Position numbers and translations under genes: made by a program. DNA of 64,000 nt from JAHEDT01 sp963825615 (lineage in GTDB: Bacteria; Desulfobacterota; Desulfuromonadia; Desulfuromonadales; BM103), in contig CAWGTV010000008.1 of assembly GCA_963825615.1 (NCBI GenBank), forward strand, positions 558,001 through 622,000. Reading direction: 5' to 3'. This document shows, in pieces, positions 17,878-26,125 of the stretch. The notes beneath the pieces were generated by a model. It had not been told where the DNA came from and ran no database searches. It saw only the letters and a program-made list of their open reading frames with translations. The first letter of the stretch is position 1. Each line of letters begins with the position of its first letter.

Positions 17878-19740
17878 TTAGTGCCCGCTGCCTCCCATAA
17901 AAGCGAAGATCATCAGGAAGAGACAGGCAATGCCGGTGAACAGAGCGATGTAGCCAAAAGCCTTGAGGCAGAAGTCGTAGACCGGTCCACTGACTTTCTT
18001 GCAGACGTATTCCTCGGTAATTCCTTCTTCCTCGTAACGGCGCCACTGGTCGCCACGTTCCTCGATAAACTCCTCTTTGGCCATCTGGCCGTTGAAGATG
18101 ACGAAGTCCATCGGGAACTTCTCCGGTCGGCCGTGGGTGTTGTAAAAGTGGACGGTAAAGATGAACCCGGTCGCCAGAAGGGCTTCGTCCGAGTGGACGA
18201 TGGTGGCAACATTGAACATCCAGCCCGGCAGGAAGTAGCCGAAAAATTCCGGGAACCAGAGCATCAATCCTGAGCCGCCGATGGCGAACATACCCCAGAA
18301 GACTGCGAGGAAGTCAAATTTCTCCCAGTAGGTCCAGCGCTCAAAGGTCGGCTTCGGGCCAAGGAAGATGAACCAGCGCACCATGCCAATGACATCGCGG
18401 ATGTCGCGCAGGTTCGGACAGAGCGAGTCGGGCCCGAACAGGCGCGTCAACCACATATCTCCCGGGGACTTCTTTTTACTCAGGAAGAGGAAGTCGAAGC
18501 TCAGAATCAAAGCCGAAACAAAGTAGTAAAAGGTAATGATGGCACAGCCGCGGTGAATCAGACCGGCGTAGTAGGTGCCGCCGTAGAAATTCATCATCGA
18601 CATGGCCCAGTGCTGGTCGGCAAACTTGAGCGGAATTCCGGTCAGGGTCAGGCCAAGGAAGCTGATAATGACCGTCAGGTGCAGGAAGATGTGCCGCGCT
18701 TTGAAGCGCACGTACTGCTTATGCGGCTCGCTGATGTGATGCCCTTCCTTGCCCATATGTTGCGATGCGAGCTTCTGACGGTTTTCCACGAATCCACGGA
18801 TCATCCAGAGCAGGGTATGAATCCAGAAGACCGCAAAGGTGCCCACCAGCAGGCCGGTCATGCTGAAAAAAGTCCAGTAAAGGATCGGATAGCTGTCCCG
18901 ATCATGCATGTCGCCATGGGAGTAGAACTCAGCAAACAATGGGGTTGCGTTGGCGTGACACTGGGCACAGGTGCCGGTCAGGTTGGCTTCGTTGACGCTG
19001 GAGGCCGGATCATCCGCAGGCAGTACGTTGTGAGCGGTGTGACAGTCGGCGCAACCGGCAACCTTGTCCGGCGAACCGAGCTTGAAGTTCTTGCCGTGGT
19101 AGCTGTTCATGTATGTTTCGACAGCCACGTTGAAGACTCCGTTGCGTGCCATCATCTCATGGTCAGCATGGCACTTCAGGCAGACTTTGGTGTGAAATTC
19201 ACGGTTGATATGGCTGTTGGGTGCCCCGAGTTGCTCGATCTTGTGCAGCCCGTGGCAGTCGTGGCAGGCGGCAGAATCCTGGTTGCCGGCCATAACACCC
19301 TTGCCATGCACCGAGTCGATGTAGTCCTCGTGATCATCATGGCAGCCGGTGCATTTGGCGACGACCTTGGTTTTGTCGCCCTTCCAGTAGGTGTGAGTAT
19401 GAATGTCAGTATGACAGTCGGCACAAGAAACTTCGTTTAACTTATGCACGCTTGAATAATGCTCGGCGGTCTCTTTTTTATGACAGCGTACGCATTTTGG
19501 CTCATCAGGAATAACATCTCCGGCGATATGTTTGTCGAGTGACGTGACTTCAACATGGCAACTGGTGCAGGCATTCGTGCCGTGCACGGAGGCCCCGTAA
19601 GCAACGGGAGACACCACATCCTCATGGCATTCCAGGCAGACTTCGGGGGCTATTGCCATGCCGCTTTCTGCAAGAACCGAGGTGCCTGGTGCAAGCATGG
19701 CCATGGCGACCAGAATAAAAGCAAGGGTTCTGCAAATCAT
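17878..19740 (-). CDS. cbcL: CbcL-type fusion: nonaheme cytochrome c with diheme cytochrome b membrane domain
   Basis: About 620 residues. A signal peptide (ICRTLAFILVAMAMLAPG) leads into a periplasmic domain with nine heme motifs (CLECH, CTSCH, CVRCH, CADCH, CTGCH, CHDCH, CLKCH, CADCH, CAQCH). A membrane domain of the HydC/FdnI cytochrome b type follows, with heme-ligand histidines in segments such as FKARHIFLHLT, LIHRGCAI and VHSDEALL. Nine c-hemes plus this b domain is exactly the published architecture of Geobacter CbcL, the quinol oxidase used with low-potential acceptors. The start at 19740 has AGGAGGT upstream; an earlier in-frame start has no such site. Confidence 0.92.
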   Translation of the reverse strand: MICRTLAFILVAMAMLAPGTSVLAESGMAIAPEVCLECHEDVVSPVAYGASVHGTNACTSCHVEVTSLDKHIAGDVIPDEPKCVRCHKKETAEHYSSVHKLNEVSCADCHTDIHTHTYWKGDKTKVVAKCTGCHDDHEDYIDSVHGKGVMAGNQDSAACHDCHGLHKIEQLGAPNSHINREFHTKVCLKCHADHEMMARNGVFNVAVETYMNSYHGKNFKLGSPDKVAGCADCHTAHNVLPADDPASSVNEANLTGTCAQCHANATPLFAEFYSHGDMHDRDSYPILYWTFFSMTGLLVGTFAVFWIHTLLWMIRGFVENRQKLASQHMGKEGHHISEPHKQYVRFKARHIFLHLTVIISFLGLTLTGIPLKFADQHWAMSMMNFYGGTYYAGLIHRGCAIITFYYFVSALILSFDFLFLSKKKSPGDMWLTRLFGPDSLCPNLRDIRDVIGMVRWFIFLGPKPTFERWTYWEKFDFLAVFWGMFAIGGSGLMLWFPEFFGYFLPGWMFNVATIVHSDEALLATGFIFTVHFYNTHGRPEKFPMDFVIFNGQMAKEEFIEERGDQWRRYEEEGITEEYVCKKVSGPVYDFCLKAFGYIALFTGIACLFLMIFAFMGGSGH

Positions 19741-19869
19741 AGATTGACCTCCTGATGAGCTTCTTTTGTTAATACCGGAGATGGGCCGGATGATTTCAAA
19801 AAGGTGATGTGCCCGTTGCATGAAAAATAAAAAAAGTTGAGTAAATTAGTAATGTTACGAAATATCATT

Positions 19870-19879
19870 TTGTATACAA
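19870..19879. promoter_or_regulatory. Candidate operator, perfect palindrome TTGTATACAA
   Basis: Ten-base perfect palindrome 130 bases upstream of cbcL in an AT-rich leader. It shares its core with sites before the octaheme cytochrome and atpZ. Confidence 0.4.
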
Positions 19880-19960
19880 TGAAAGATTAAAAAGTGTTTA
19901 ACATAGGCCAGATTAAAAGTCAATCGTGAAAACAAGCTAAGAAAGATAATTTAAGTTTTT

Positions 19961-19969
19961 TGCTATAAT
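19961..19969 (+). promoter_or_regulatory. Extended -10 promoter for the small membrane protein gene
   Basis: TGCTATAAT is a perfect extended -10. No clear -35 box is present 17 bases upstream. Confidence 0.5.
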
Positions 19970-20032
19970 GGCTTGCAAGGGGTGGGTTGCGTGCTTAATA
20001 TACGGTCATGATGAGGATAAGGAGCTGTGGAC

Positions 20033-20263
20033 ATGAGTGATTGGCGCGGCTGGGTCTGGGCCGGACTGGCTTTGAGTCTGTATGTTTTTGGTGGCCTGTT
20101 GATCATGGCCGGCCTGGTGATGATAGGCATCCTTGGCGCACAGGACCTGTGGGGTTGGGGCGAGGCGCGTGGCATGGGTTACATGGCTTTCGGCGTCGGG
20201 ATTATTCTCTCCGTCATGGGTGTGTTGATCATGCGGATCATGCGCAATCGCGGGATAGCCTGA
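20033..20263 (+). CDS. Small two-span membrane protein, unknown
   Basis: A 76-residue protein with two hydrophobic segments (residues about 9-34 and 49-68) and a glycine/tryptophan-rich connector (GAQDLWGWGEARGMGYM). The ATG at 20033 follows AAGGAG by eight bases. It is convergent with atpE and shares its terminator. I do not recognise the family. Confidence 0.65.
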   Translation: MSDWRGWVWAGLALSLYVFGGLLIMAGLVMIGILGAQDLWGWGEARGMGYMAFGVGIILSVMGVLIMRIMRNRGIA

Positions 20264-20284
20264 GATTGTTGCCGAGTTGAAGCT

Positions 20285-20320
20285 AAAAAAAGGGAGCGGC
20301 CATCCGGCCGCTCCCTTTTT
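20285..20320. terminator. Bidirectional intrinsic terminator
   Basis: GGGAGCGGCC, ATCC loop region and GGCCGCTCCC with A-run left and T-run right. It serves the small membrane protein gene and the atp operon. Confidence 0.9.
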
Positions 20321-20337
20321 CTTGTAAATCAAGCGAG

Positions 20338-20604
20338 TTACTTGCTGAGCATTTCGACAACCGTCGCCGTGAAGGGGTTGGCGAAAAGGATGATCATGGC
20401 CACAACGAAAACGTAGATGGCCAGAGACTCGATCATCGCCAGACCGATCAGCATGATCGTCATGATCTTGCCGCTCGCGCCGGGATTGCGGGCAACGCCT
20501 TCAACCGCTTTCTGAATGGCCAGACCCTGACCGATACCGGTTCCGAAGGAACCGAGACCCATGCCGATACCGGCAGCAACAACACACCAAGCAAAAAATT
20601 CCAT
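20338..20604 (-). CDS. atpE: ATP synthase Fo subunit c
   Basis: An 88-residue ring subunit with two helices and the polar loop AVEGVARNPGASG. The ion-binding carboxylate is in GLAMIESLAIY. An upstream Gln (GIGQGLAI) and the Ser after the Glu are positions that bind sodium in Na+ synthases. The Thr that follows in Ilyobacter is Leu here, so ion specificity is open. AGGAGTAGTCAC precedes the ATG. It is the last gene of the atpZ-atpI-atpB-atpE operon, separated from atpB by a structured 72-base gap. The F1 genes are not here, as is usual in this group. Confidence 0.95.
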   Translation of the reverse strand: MEFFAWCVVAAGIGMGLGSFGTGIGQGLAIQKAVEGVARNPGASGKIMTIMLIGLAMIESLAIYVFVVAMIILFANPFTATVVEMLSK

Positions 20605-20637
20605 GTGACTACTCCTTAAATGTTCTGTTTTCTGTTT

Positions 20638-20654
20638 TCCTATACGGTATAGGA
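20638..20654. repeat. Perfect palindrome between atpB and atpE
   Basis: TCCTATAC, one G, GTATAGGA. It may form a hairpin in the atpB-atpE messenger or serve as an operator. Confidence 0.5.
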
Positions 20655-20657
20655 CGC

Positions 20658-20678
20658 AAACCCGGAACGTCCGGGTTT
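20658..20678 (-). repeat. Stable hairpin at the atpB stop codon
   Basis: AAACCCGGA, ACG loop, TCCGGGTTT: nine perfect pairs overlapping the end of atpB. No T-run follows on the minus strand, so it is unlikely to be a simple terminator. It may stabilise or mark processing of the messenger ahead of atpE. Confidence 0.55.
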
Positions 20679-21396
20679 AGTGAGCTTCTTCAAGAGCCCC
20701 GGCAATATAGATCATCGCCAGGAGCATAAAGACAAACGTCTGGATGAAGGCGACCAAAACACCCATCAGCATCATCGGCAGCGGCACCAGGAACGGCACC
20801 AGGCCGAAGAAGATCATCAAGACGATTTCGTGACCGTACATGTTGCCGAAGAGACGCAGCGTCAGCGACAGGGGGCGTGCCAGGTGACCAACGATCTCGA
20901 TCGGAATGATCAGCGGGGCCAGCCAGATGACAGGGCCGCAGAAGTGCTTGAAATAGCCGATGCCGTGTTCCTTGATGCCGACGATGTGCGTCATAGCAAA
21001 AACGGTCAGGGCCATGGCTGCGTTCGTGTTGAGGTTGGCTGTCGGCGGATAAAAGCCGGGGATCAGGGCAATCAGGTTCGAGGTCAAGATAAAGAAGGCG
21101 ATCGTGGCGATCAGCGGGAAGTAAGCCATCCCCTTGTGACCCATGGTCTCTTCAATCATGTTTTCAATGCCGTCGATCACCGGTTCCAAAAAATTCTGCA
21201 GGCCGGTTGGAACCATTTTGATGTTGTTCTTGACGAGAAGGGCAACAAGAACCAACAGAATCATGACCAGCCAGGTATAGGTGACCGGCCGCAGCATTTC
21301 GACCACATGGTGGACGTGTTCGACTTCTTCAGGCGTTGTCGGTGTCCCCAGAAAAAGCTGTACTACCCAGTCAAAAAAAACAAACGGATGAGTCAT
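20677..21396 (-). CDS. atpB: ATP synthase Fo subunit a
   Basis: The stator channel subunit, 239 residues. The essential Arg is in the SLTLRLFGNMYGHEIV helix near residue 180, a family signature. Five or six membrane spans are visible from VTYTWLVMILLVLVALLV onward, with conserved LIALIPGFYPPTANLN. GGAGGC precedes the ATG. It lies 17 bases after atpI. Confidence 0.96.
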   Translation of the reverse strand: MTHPFVFFDWVVQLFLGTPTTPEEVEHVHHVVEMLRPVTYTWLVMILLVLVALLVKNNIKMVPTGLQNFLEPVIDGIENMIEETMGHKGMAYFPLIATIAFFILTSNLIALIPGFYPPTANLNTNAAMALTVFAMTHIVGIKEHGIGYFKHFCGPVIWLAPLIIPIEIVGHLARPLSLTLRLFGNMYGHEIVLMIFFGLVPFLVPLPMMLMGVLVAFIQTFVFMLLAMIYIAGALEEAH

Positions 21397-21413
21397 GGTA
21401 ACAAAAGCCTCCT

Positions 21414-21782
21414 CTACTTAAAGGCGCGTTGAGCTGTGAACCAAAACAAGTTGAGTACCACCACCGAAAGGCCGATGACTAGGCCGACGGCATGGATTTT
21501 TACAACGGTGACCAACAAGGCCAAGACGCCTGCCAGCACTGTCAATCTGACCATGTAGCCAAATTGATAACGGAAGCGGGCTCCTCCGACAACCGGCTCT
21601 TCCAGTAAACGCCCCAGTGAGCGTCGCAACCAGAGAAAGCCTCCTATGGCAACCAATCCGCCGACCAGAATCCCGGCGCTTAAAGAGAGATTGCCAAAAG
21701 GCAGGCTGACCAACAGCAAGAGCGCCAGGATGATCCAGTTGCGCCTGCTCAGTTGCGCGGGCAGCTGTTCAATCTGGTCCAT
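21414..21782 (-). CDS. atpI: ATP synthase subunit I
   Basis: A 122-residue four-span protein of the AtpI family, thought to help assemble the c-ring. I start at the ATG of MDQIEQLPAQ, which overlaps the end of atpZ by 14 bases, a sign of translational coupling. Spans: residues about 15-35, 38-52, 75-92 and 95-112. Confidence 0.82.
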   Translation of the reverse strand: MDQIEQLPAQLSRRNWIILALLLLVSLPFGNLSLSAGILVGGLVAIGGFLWLRRSLGRLLEEPVVGGARFRYQFGYMVRLTVLAGVLALLVTVVKIHAVGLVIGLSVVVLNLFWFTAQRAFK

Positions 21783-22032
21783 CGTTTTTCTGGTCCTGGG
21801 CTTCATCCTGCTCTGCTTCGCGCAGCGCGCGCCGGGTCAGAATGAAGATGTTGCGAAAGCCCGAGGCGATACCGATGCCGAGCCAGATCAGGGTCATCCA
21901 TGGGGACGTCCCCAACCATTTGTCCAGGTAGTAGCCGATGAACAGGCCGATGAAGGATGCTGCCACCATAGATATCCCGATGCTCGATAAAAAGCTCAGA
22001 GATTTCACAAGTTGGCGTTTGTCTTCGGCCAT
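21769..22032 (-). CDS. atpZ: AtpZ/AtpI-family protein
   Basis: An 87-residue two-span protein starting MAEDKRQLVKSLSFLSSIG. The first span contains ASFIGLFIGYYLDKWLGTSP, the family signature, and the second TLIWLGIGIASGFRNIF. Members sit at the head of atp operons and have been linked to magnesium or calcium transport and to Fo assembly. The start MAEDKRQ was chosen over an upstream start that runs into the promoter. A TTGTATACA element lies five bases before the ATG. Confidence 0.8.
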   Translation of the reverse strand: MAEDKRQLVKSLSFLSSIGISMVAASFIGLFIGYYLDKWLGTSPWMTLIWLGIGIASGFRNIFILTRRALREAEQDEAQDQKNDGPD

Positions 22033-22037
22033 AGAAG

Positions 22038-22053
22038 TTGTATACAGAATACA
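22038..22053. promoter_or_regulatory. Candidate operator, TTGTATACAG-type, at atpZ
   Basis: TTGTATACAGAATACA sits immediately upstream of the atpZ start codon. It shares eleven or more positions with the site before the octaheme cytochrome. Confidence 0.4.
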
Positions 22054-22132
22054 CCTGGGTTTAAAGACCACTTTAGATAGCACAGGGTCTTCAGGCTGTC
22101 AACCGGTTTTATCGGCTTCCAGCCCGGTTTAA

Positions 22133-22399
22133 TCATCGACTGATAGAGAGTATTGCGAGCAGCACAAAACCGATCATGGCGACCAGCGATGCCTGGTAGC
22201 CGTAATAGGGCCAGGCAATTTTGCCGGTGTTCGCCAAGCTGGTTTGCCGGTAGACAGGCAGGTGCTTGTGGACCTGCCAGCGCATTTCGTAGAAGCTGAC
22301 CTTGATCCCAGCTTTTGCCAGCTCGCGCAAAATGAGGATCGAACAGATACAATTGAAAATTCCGGTTGCTAAGAAAGCATAAAATAAGTAAAGCGTCAC
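22133..22399 (-). CDS. Small two-span membrane protein, unknown
   Basis: An 88-residue protein beginning with GTG at 22399, five bases after GGAAGG. Spans at residues about 3-22 (LYLFYAFLATGIFNCICSIL) and 68-86 (ASLVAMIGFVLLAIL), with a charged middle. It lies between the atp operon and the S4-protein gene, same strand. Not recognised. Confidence 0.55.
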   Translation of the reverse strand: MTLYLFYAFLATGIFNCICSILILRELAKAGIKVSFYEMRWQVHKHLPVYRQTSLANTGKIAWPYYGYQASLVAMIGFVLLAILSISR

Positions 22400-22451
22400 G
22401 GCCGCCTTCCGGAATTGTGCATGCCCCCACCTCACCAGAGTTTGCCGCAGG

Positions 22452-22661
22452 TCAGCGCACGATGACCTGCTGGTTGTCAAATTCAACGAGCTGCCCCGAA
22501 CGAATTTTACAGCGTTTGCGCGTTTCTGCCACGCCATCGACCCGGACCAGACCGTCGGCAACCAGGAGCTTGGCGCAGCCGCCACTTTCGCACAGGCCGG
22601 TCACCTTCAGGAGGCTGTGCAGTTCAATAAAGTCATGTCCCGCCAGGTCGAATTCGATCAC
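22452..22661 (-). CDS. S4-domain RNA-binding protein (YbcJ-like)
   Basis: A 69-residue stand-alone S4 domain. The core ESGGCAKLLVADGLVRVDG with following EETRK-like segment (VAETRKRCKIRSGQLVEFD) is the S4 RNA-binding fold. The ATG overlaps the stop of the helicase gene by four bases, so the two are co-translated. A role in ribosome or RNA maintenance is inferred from the fold and the helicase partner. Confidence 0.83.
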   Translation of the reverse strand: MIEFDLAGHDFIELHSLLKVTGLCESGGCAKLLVADGLVRVDGVAETRKRCKIRSGQLVEFDNQQVIVR

Positions 22662-24406
22662 GAGCTTTTACGCCCGCCATGAGGGCTACGAGGTTTCTTT
22701 CCCCCCGGCTTGAATTTGTCTTCGCTGATTCGTGTTCCACCTTTGAACTTGGGCTTTTCGGCTTTGGTCGGGAACCTGTCGTCGGCAGGGCTGATTTGTA
22801 GCTGCTGGCCACAAACCCAGACTTTCTGCAGTTGACGAAAGGTTGCAGAAGGCATGTTTTGCGGCAGATCAACCAGGCAGTGATCATTGAGGATTTTGAT
22901 CTGCCCGATGTCGCGGCTTTTGATGTTTGCCTCATTGGCAATCGCGCCGACTATATGCTTCGGCTCTACGCCGTGAATACGTCCGACTTCGATCCGGTAG
23001 CGAGTCAGGCTGGTGCTGCCCGAGGTGCGTTCGCGCCCGGTTCTGAGCGACTCTTCCTCCGGGGCCACCACTTCATCTTCGACGTCATTGTCAACCTGCA
23101 GCGGCCGATCCTTCTGGACCAGATAGGCGAGGGTCGCGGCAATCCTGCGCAGGCCGACATCGTACTGGTGTTGATAACTGTCGATCAGTTCTTCGTAAAA
23201 TTCCAGGTCCTGGGATTCCATTGCTTCGGCAATCTGCTCCTTGAACAGGCCGATGCGGCGATTGGAGATCTCTTTGCGGCTTGGCAGGCTCATTGCCGTG
23301 ATGGGCTGGCGGGTTGCCCGCTCGATGGCGGCCAGCATGCGCCTTTCGCGGGGAGCGACGAACAGGATGGCCTGTCCCTCCCGACCGGCTCGGCCGGTAC
23401 GGCCGATGCGATGTACATAGGCTTCGGTATCATAGGGGATGTCGTAGTTGACGACATGGCTGATGCGTTTTACATCCAACCCGCGCGCGGCGACATCGGT
23501 GGCGACCACGATGTCAAGGGCTCCTGACTTCAACTGTTCGACGGTTTTTTCACGCAGGGTCTGGGTCATGTCGCCATTGAGCGGTGCACAGGAAAACCCG
23601 CGCGATTCAAGTTTCTCGGAGAGTTCGACCGTGGCTGTTTTGGTTCTCACGAAAACGAGCATGCCTTCGATCTCTTCAGCTTCCAGTATCCGAGTCAGGG
23701 CATCCAGCTTGTGCAGACCTTTGACTTGCCAGAAGCGTTGCACAATGGTTTCGACGGTTGACGTTTTGGCTTTGATGCGGATTTCGACCGGGTCCTTCAT
23801 GTGGCGGCGGGCAATGCTTAAAACCTCTTTGGGCATGGTTGCCGAAAAGAGCGCGGTCTGCCGGGTTGGCGGGGTCTCCTTGAGAATCTCCTCGACATCA
23901 TCGACAAACCCCATACGCAGCATTTCGTCCGCCTCGTCAAGCACAACACAGGCAAGGGCAGAAAGGTTCAGGGTGCCGCGGCGCAAGTGATCCTGGATCC
24001 GCCCAGGAGTGCCGACCACGGCGTGAACGCCGCGATGCAGCTGTCGCAGCTGCTGGCTCATGCTCTGGCCACCGTAAATGGGCAGGACCTGGAACCCGGG
24101 CAGGTGCCGGGAATAGGTGCGGATCGCTTCTGCGACCTGTAGCGCCAGTTCACGGGTGGGAGTAAGGACCAGGATCTGGGGGCTTTTCTTCTTCAGATCA
24201 AGCCGACTCAAGAGCGGCAGGGCAAAAGCGGCCGTTTTGCCGGTGCCCGTCTGCGCCTGTCCCAGCAGATCGCGCCCCGCCAGAAGCGGAGGAATACTTT
24301 GGGCCTGGATCGGCGAAGGGGTCTCGTAGCCCACTTCATCGATAACTTGGAAGATTTCCGGAGCGAGTCCCAACTCGGCAAAGGTTGTCGTTATGTTTTC
24401 TGTCAT
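22658..24406 (-). CDS. deaD: DEAD-box RNA helicase, DeaD/CsdA type
   Basis: A 582-residue ATP-dependent RNA helicase. Motifs in order: AQTGTGKT (about 51-58), PTREL, TPGR, DEAD, SAT, ARGLD and HRIGRTGRAGREG. The C-terminal part contains a DbpA/CsdA RNA-binding domain (VGRIHGVEPKHIVGAIANE) and a basic tail (GGKKPRSPHGGRKSS). Such proteins remodel ribosome-assembly and messenger structures, mainly in the cold. Coupled by a four-base overlap to the S4 protein gene. Confidence 0.94.
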   Translation of the reverse strand: MTENITTTFAELGLAPEIFQVIDEVGYETPSPIQAQSIPPLLAGRDLLGQAQTGTGKTAAFALPLLSRLDLKKKSPQILVLTPTRELALQVAEAIRTYSRHLPGFQVLPIYGGQSMSQQLRQLHRGVHAVVGTPGRIQDHLRRGTLNLSALACVVLDEADEMLRMGFVDDVEEILKETPPTRQTALFSATMPKEVLSIARRHMKDPVEIRIKAKTSTVETIVQRFWQVKGLHKLDALTRILEAEEIEGMLVFVRTKTATVELSEKLESRGFSCAPLNGDMTQTLREKTVEQLKSGALDIVVATDVAARGLDVKRISHVVNYDIPYDTEAYVHRIGRTGRAGREGQAILFVAPRERRMLAAIERATRQPITAMSLPSRKEISNRRIGLFKEQIAEAMESQDLEFYEELIDSYQHQYDVGLRRIAATLAYLVQKDRPLQVDNDVEDEVVAPEEESLRTGRERTSGSTSLTRYRIEVGRIHGVEPKHIVGAIANEANIKSRDIGQIKILNDHCLVDLPQNMPSATFRQLQKVWVCGQQLQISPADDRFPTKAEKPKFKGGTRISEDKFKPGGKKPRSPHGGRKSS

Positions 24407-24589
24407 GTGTGTCCTGTGTCAATCGGTACGGAAAAAGCCCGGGCGAGGCCGGGCGAGTAATGTCTGAGTGTGCAGAAAGCCTCTGGTTAATTGGTAGGCT
24501 TGCTCGAAAGGAAGTGCAGGCAGGCGGCGAACTTAACCCATCTATCAAACAAGCGCAACTTATTCCCTAACCTGAGCAAAATTAATTTG

Positions 24590-25030
24590 TCAGCGTGAAC
24601 CGAGCTTGGCGAGGAGAATGCCGGCACTGCGATTCAGAAAGTGCTCACGCGGAAAGGAGACAAAGACCGGTTCCTTGCGCGCGCCCAGTCGATTCAACTC
24701 ATCGATGATCGCTTGGTGGCGCTTGAATTTGAGTCCCTTCCGCAGGGATTTGATGGCTTGGTGTTTTTGGCCGGCAACCAGGTAGATACGGCTGAGCTGG
24801 TAATAATGGTCAGGGTTGTCCGGCTCCGCCTCGAGGGCTTGGCGGCAGAGTGCCAAGGCTTTCTGGTACTGACGACGTTCTTTGGCCAGACAATAAGCAA
24901 GCTTCGACTTAACGCCGGGCAATGGCGTGATGGCATGCGCCATTTCGAACTGCATTAATGCGACCAGCGTGTCGTCGTTCTGCAGGGCCTGTTCTCCTTT
25001 GTTAAGCAAGCCGCTGAGGGAATCCGGCAT
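24590..25030 (-). CDS. TPR-repeat protein
   Basis: A 146-residue soluble protein with about three tetratricopeptide repeats. They are visible as GVKSKLAYCLAKERRQYQKALALCRQAL-type helices, then EAEPDNPDHYYQLSRIYLVAG, then KHQAIKSLRKGLKFKRH. The ATG at 25030 follows GGGAGA by seven bases. The C-terminus is basic. Likely a protein-protein scaffold; partners unknown. Confidence 0.75.
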   Translation of the reverse strand: MPDSLSGLLNKGEQALQNDDTLVALMQFEMAHAITPLPGVKSKLAYCLAKERRQYQKALALCRQALEAEPDNPDHYYQLSRIYLVAGQKHQAIKSLRKGLKFKRHQAIIDELNRLGARKEPVFVSFPREHFLNRSAGILLAKLGSR

Positions 25031-25261
25031 GTGTTCATCTCCCGGTGAAACTGAATTATTCTGCAAGGCTGCCAGGTTAGATTAACGCAAATCCAAAATT
25101 TCAGCAATAGTGGTTCAAATTACCCTGTAGCGGCAGGATAAAGAATTGCCTGGGTTTGCCTGCTGGTGTATTGTAAGGTGTTAATCTTCCTGTTGATTGT
25201 TGAGTTTTGCCAAGCAGATTGTTAATCTGTCCTCATCGTTTTGTGTTCAAGGCGTCTGGCT

Positions 25262-26065
25262 ATGGTTTTTTTGCGGCAGTTTAGTCTCGTGACAGTGCTA
25301 ATGTTGTCGATGGTTGGCGGGGTCTCCGCCGAAGGGATGTTGCGCTATGCCGGGGCGACGACTCTGCAGCGTTATTTCATGCCGGAAGTCGCGCGAATTT
25401 TTACAGGAGAAACGGGGATCAAGGTGCTAATTGAAGGGGGCAATACCGGACCAGGGATCAGTGCCCTCCTCAACGGCGAGGTCGATATGGCGGGAGCCGG
25501 GCGGCATTTAACTGCAGCCGAAAAGAGTAAGGGCCTGGTTGAGCATCTTCTGGGCTGGGATGTGCTGGCCATCGTTGTTCATGAGAAGAACCCGCTTGAG
25601 AGTCTGACCTTGACGCAGTTGCAAGGAATTTTCTCCGGAGAGATCTCCAACTGGCAGGAGGTCGGCGGGAGCAATGGCCCGATTGTCGTGGTGACCAGTC
25701 CGCAAGGGTCCGGGATGCGCAGTGCCGTCAAAGATTTGATCCTGAAAGAGAAAAAGGTCTTCTCCAGGGAGATCGTGTCGGCCATCGTTGCTGAATCGGA
25801 CCAACAGGTCAGCATGTTTCCGGGGGGGATTACCGCACTGAGCCGCAGCATGCTCAATGCCGAACATGTCAAAGCTATCAAGGTTGATGGTGTCGAGCCT
25901 ACTCCGGCCAATATTGCCGATGGCAGTTACCCCCTGGCCAAGCCGCTGGCCTTGGTCACCAAGGGGGCGCCGCAGGTACAGAGTGACCTGGCCCGTTTCA
26001 TAGCATTGGTGTACAGCCCGGAGGGCAAAGCTTTGCTGGGAAAAAGCTTCGTCCCCGTGGAATAG
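25262..26065 (+). CDS. Periplasmic phosphate-type (PstS family) binding protein
   Basis: A 267-residue substrate-binding protein with a signal peptide (residues about 1-24, ending GGVSAEG). The N-terminal mature region reads LRYAGATTLQRYFMPEVARIF, then EGGNTGPGISALLNGEVDMAGAGR (anion-binding loop type), and IFSGEISNWQEVGG plus SPQGSGMRSAV, all typical of PstS-like proteins. No ABC transporter genes adjoin it. A chemoreceptor gene follows 60 bases later, so it may feed a sensor rather than a transporter. I chose the ATG at 25262; a TTG seven codons earlier is possible. Confidence 0.8.
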   Translation: MVFLRQFSLVTVLMLSMVGGVSAEGMLRYAGATTLQRYFMPEVARIFTGETGIKVLIEGGNTGPGISALLNGEVDMAGAGRHLTAAEKSKGLVEHLLGWDVLAIVVHEKNPLESLTLTQLQGIFSGEISNWQEVGGSNGPIVVVTSPQGSGMRSAVKDLILKEKKVFSREIVSAIVAESDQQVSMFPGGITALSRSMLNAEHVKAIKVDGVEPTPANIADGSYPLAKPLALVTKGAPQVQSDLARFIALVYSPEGKALLGKSFVPVE

Positions 26066-26125
26066 AAGCAGATTCTCATCTATTAAAATGATAACAGCAG
26101 GATTCGAGGAAGGACGTTAAAAGCT

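Noticed and set aside
18553..19440. 295-codon plus-strand frame opposite cbcL
   Set aside because: Antisense to the nine-heme coding region; no recognisable domain.
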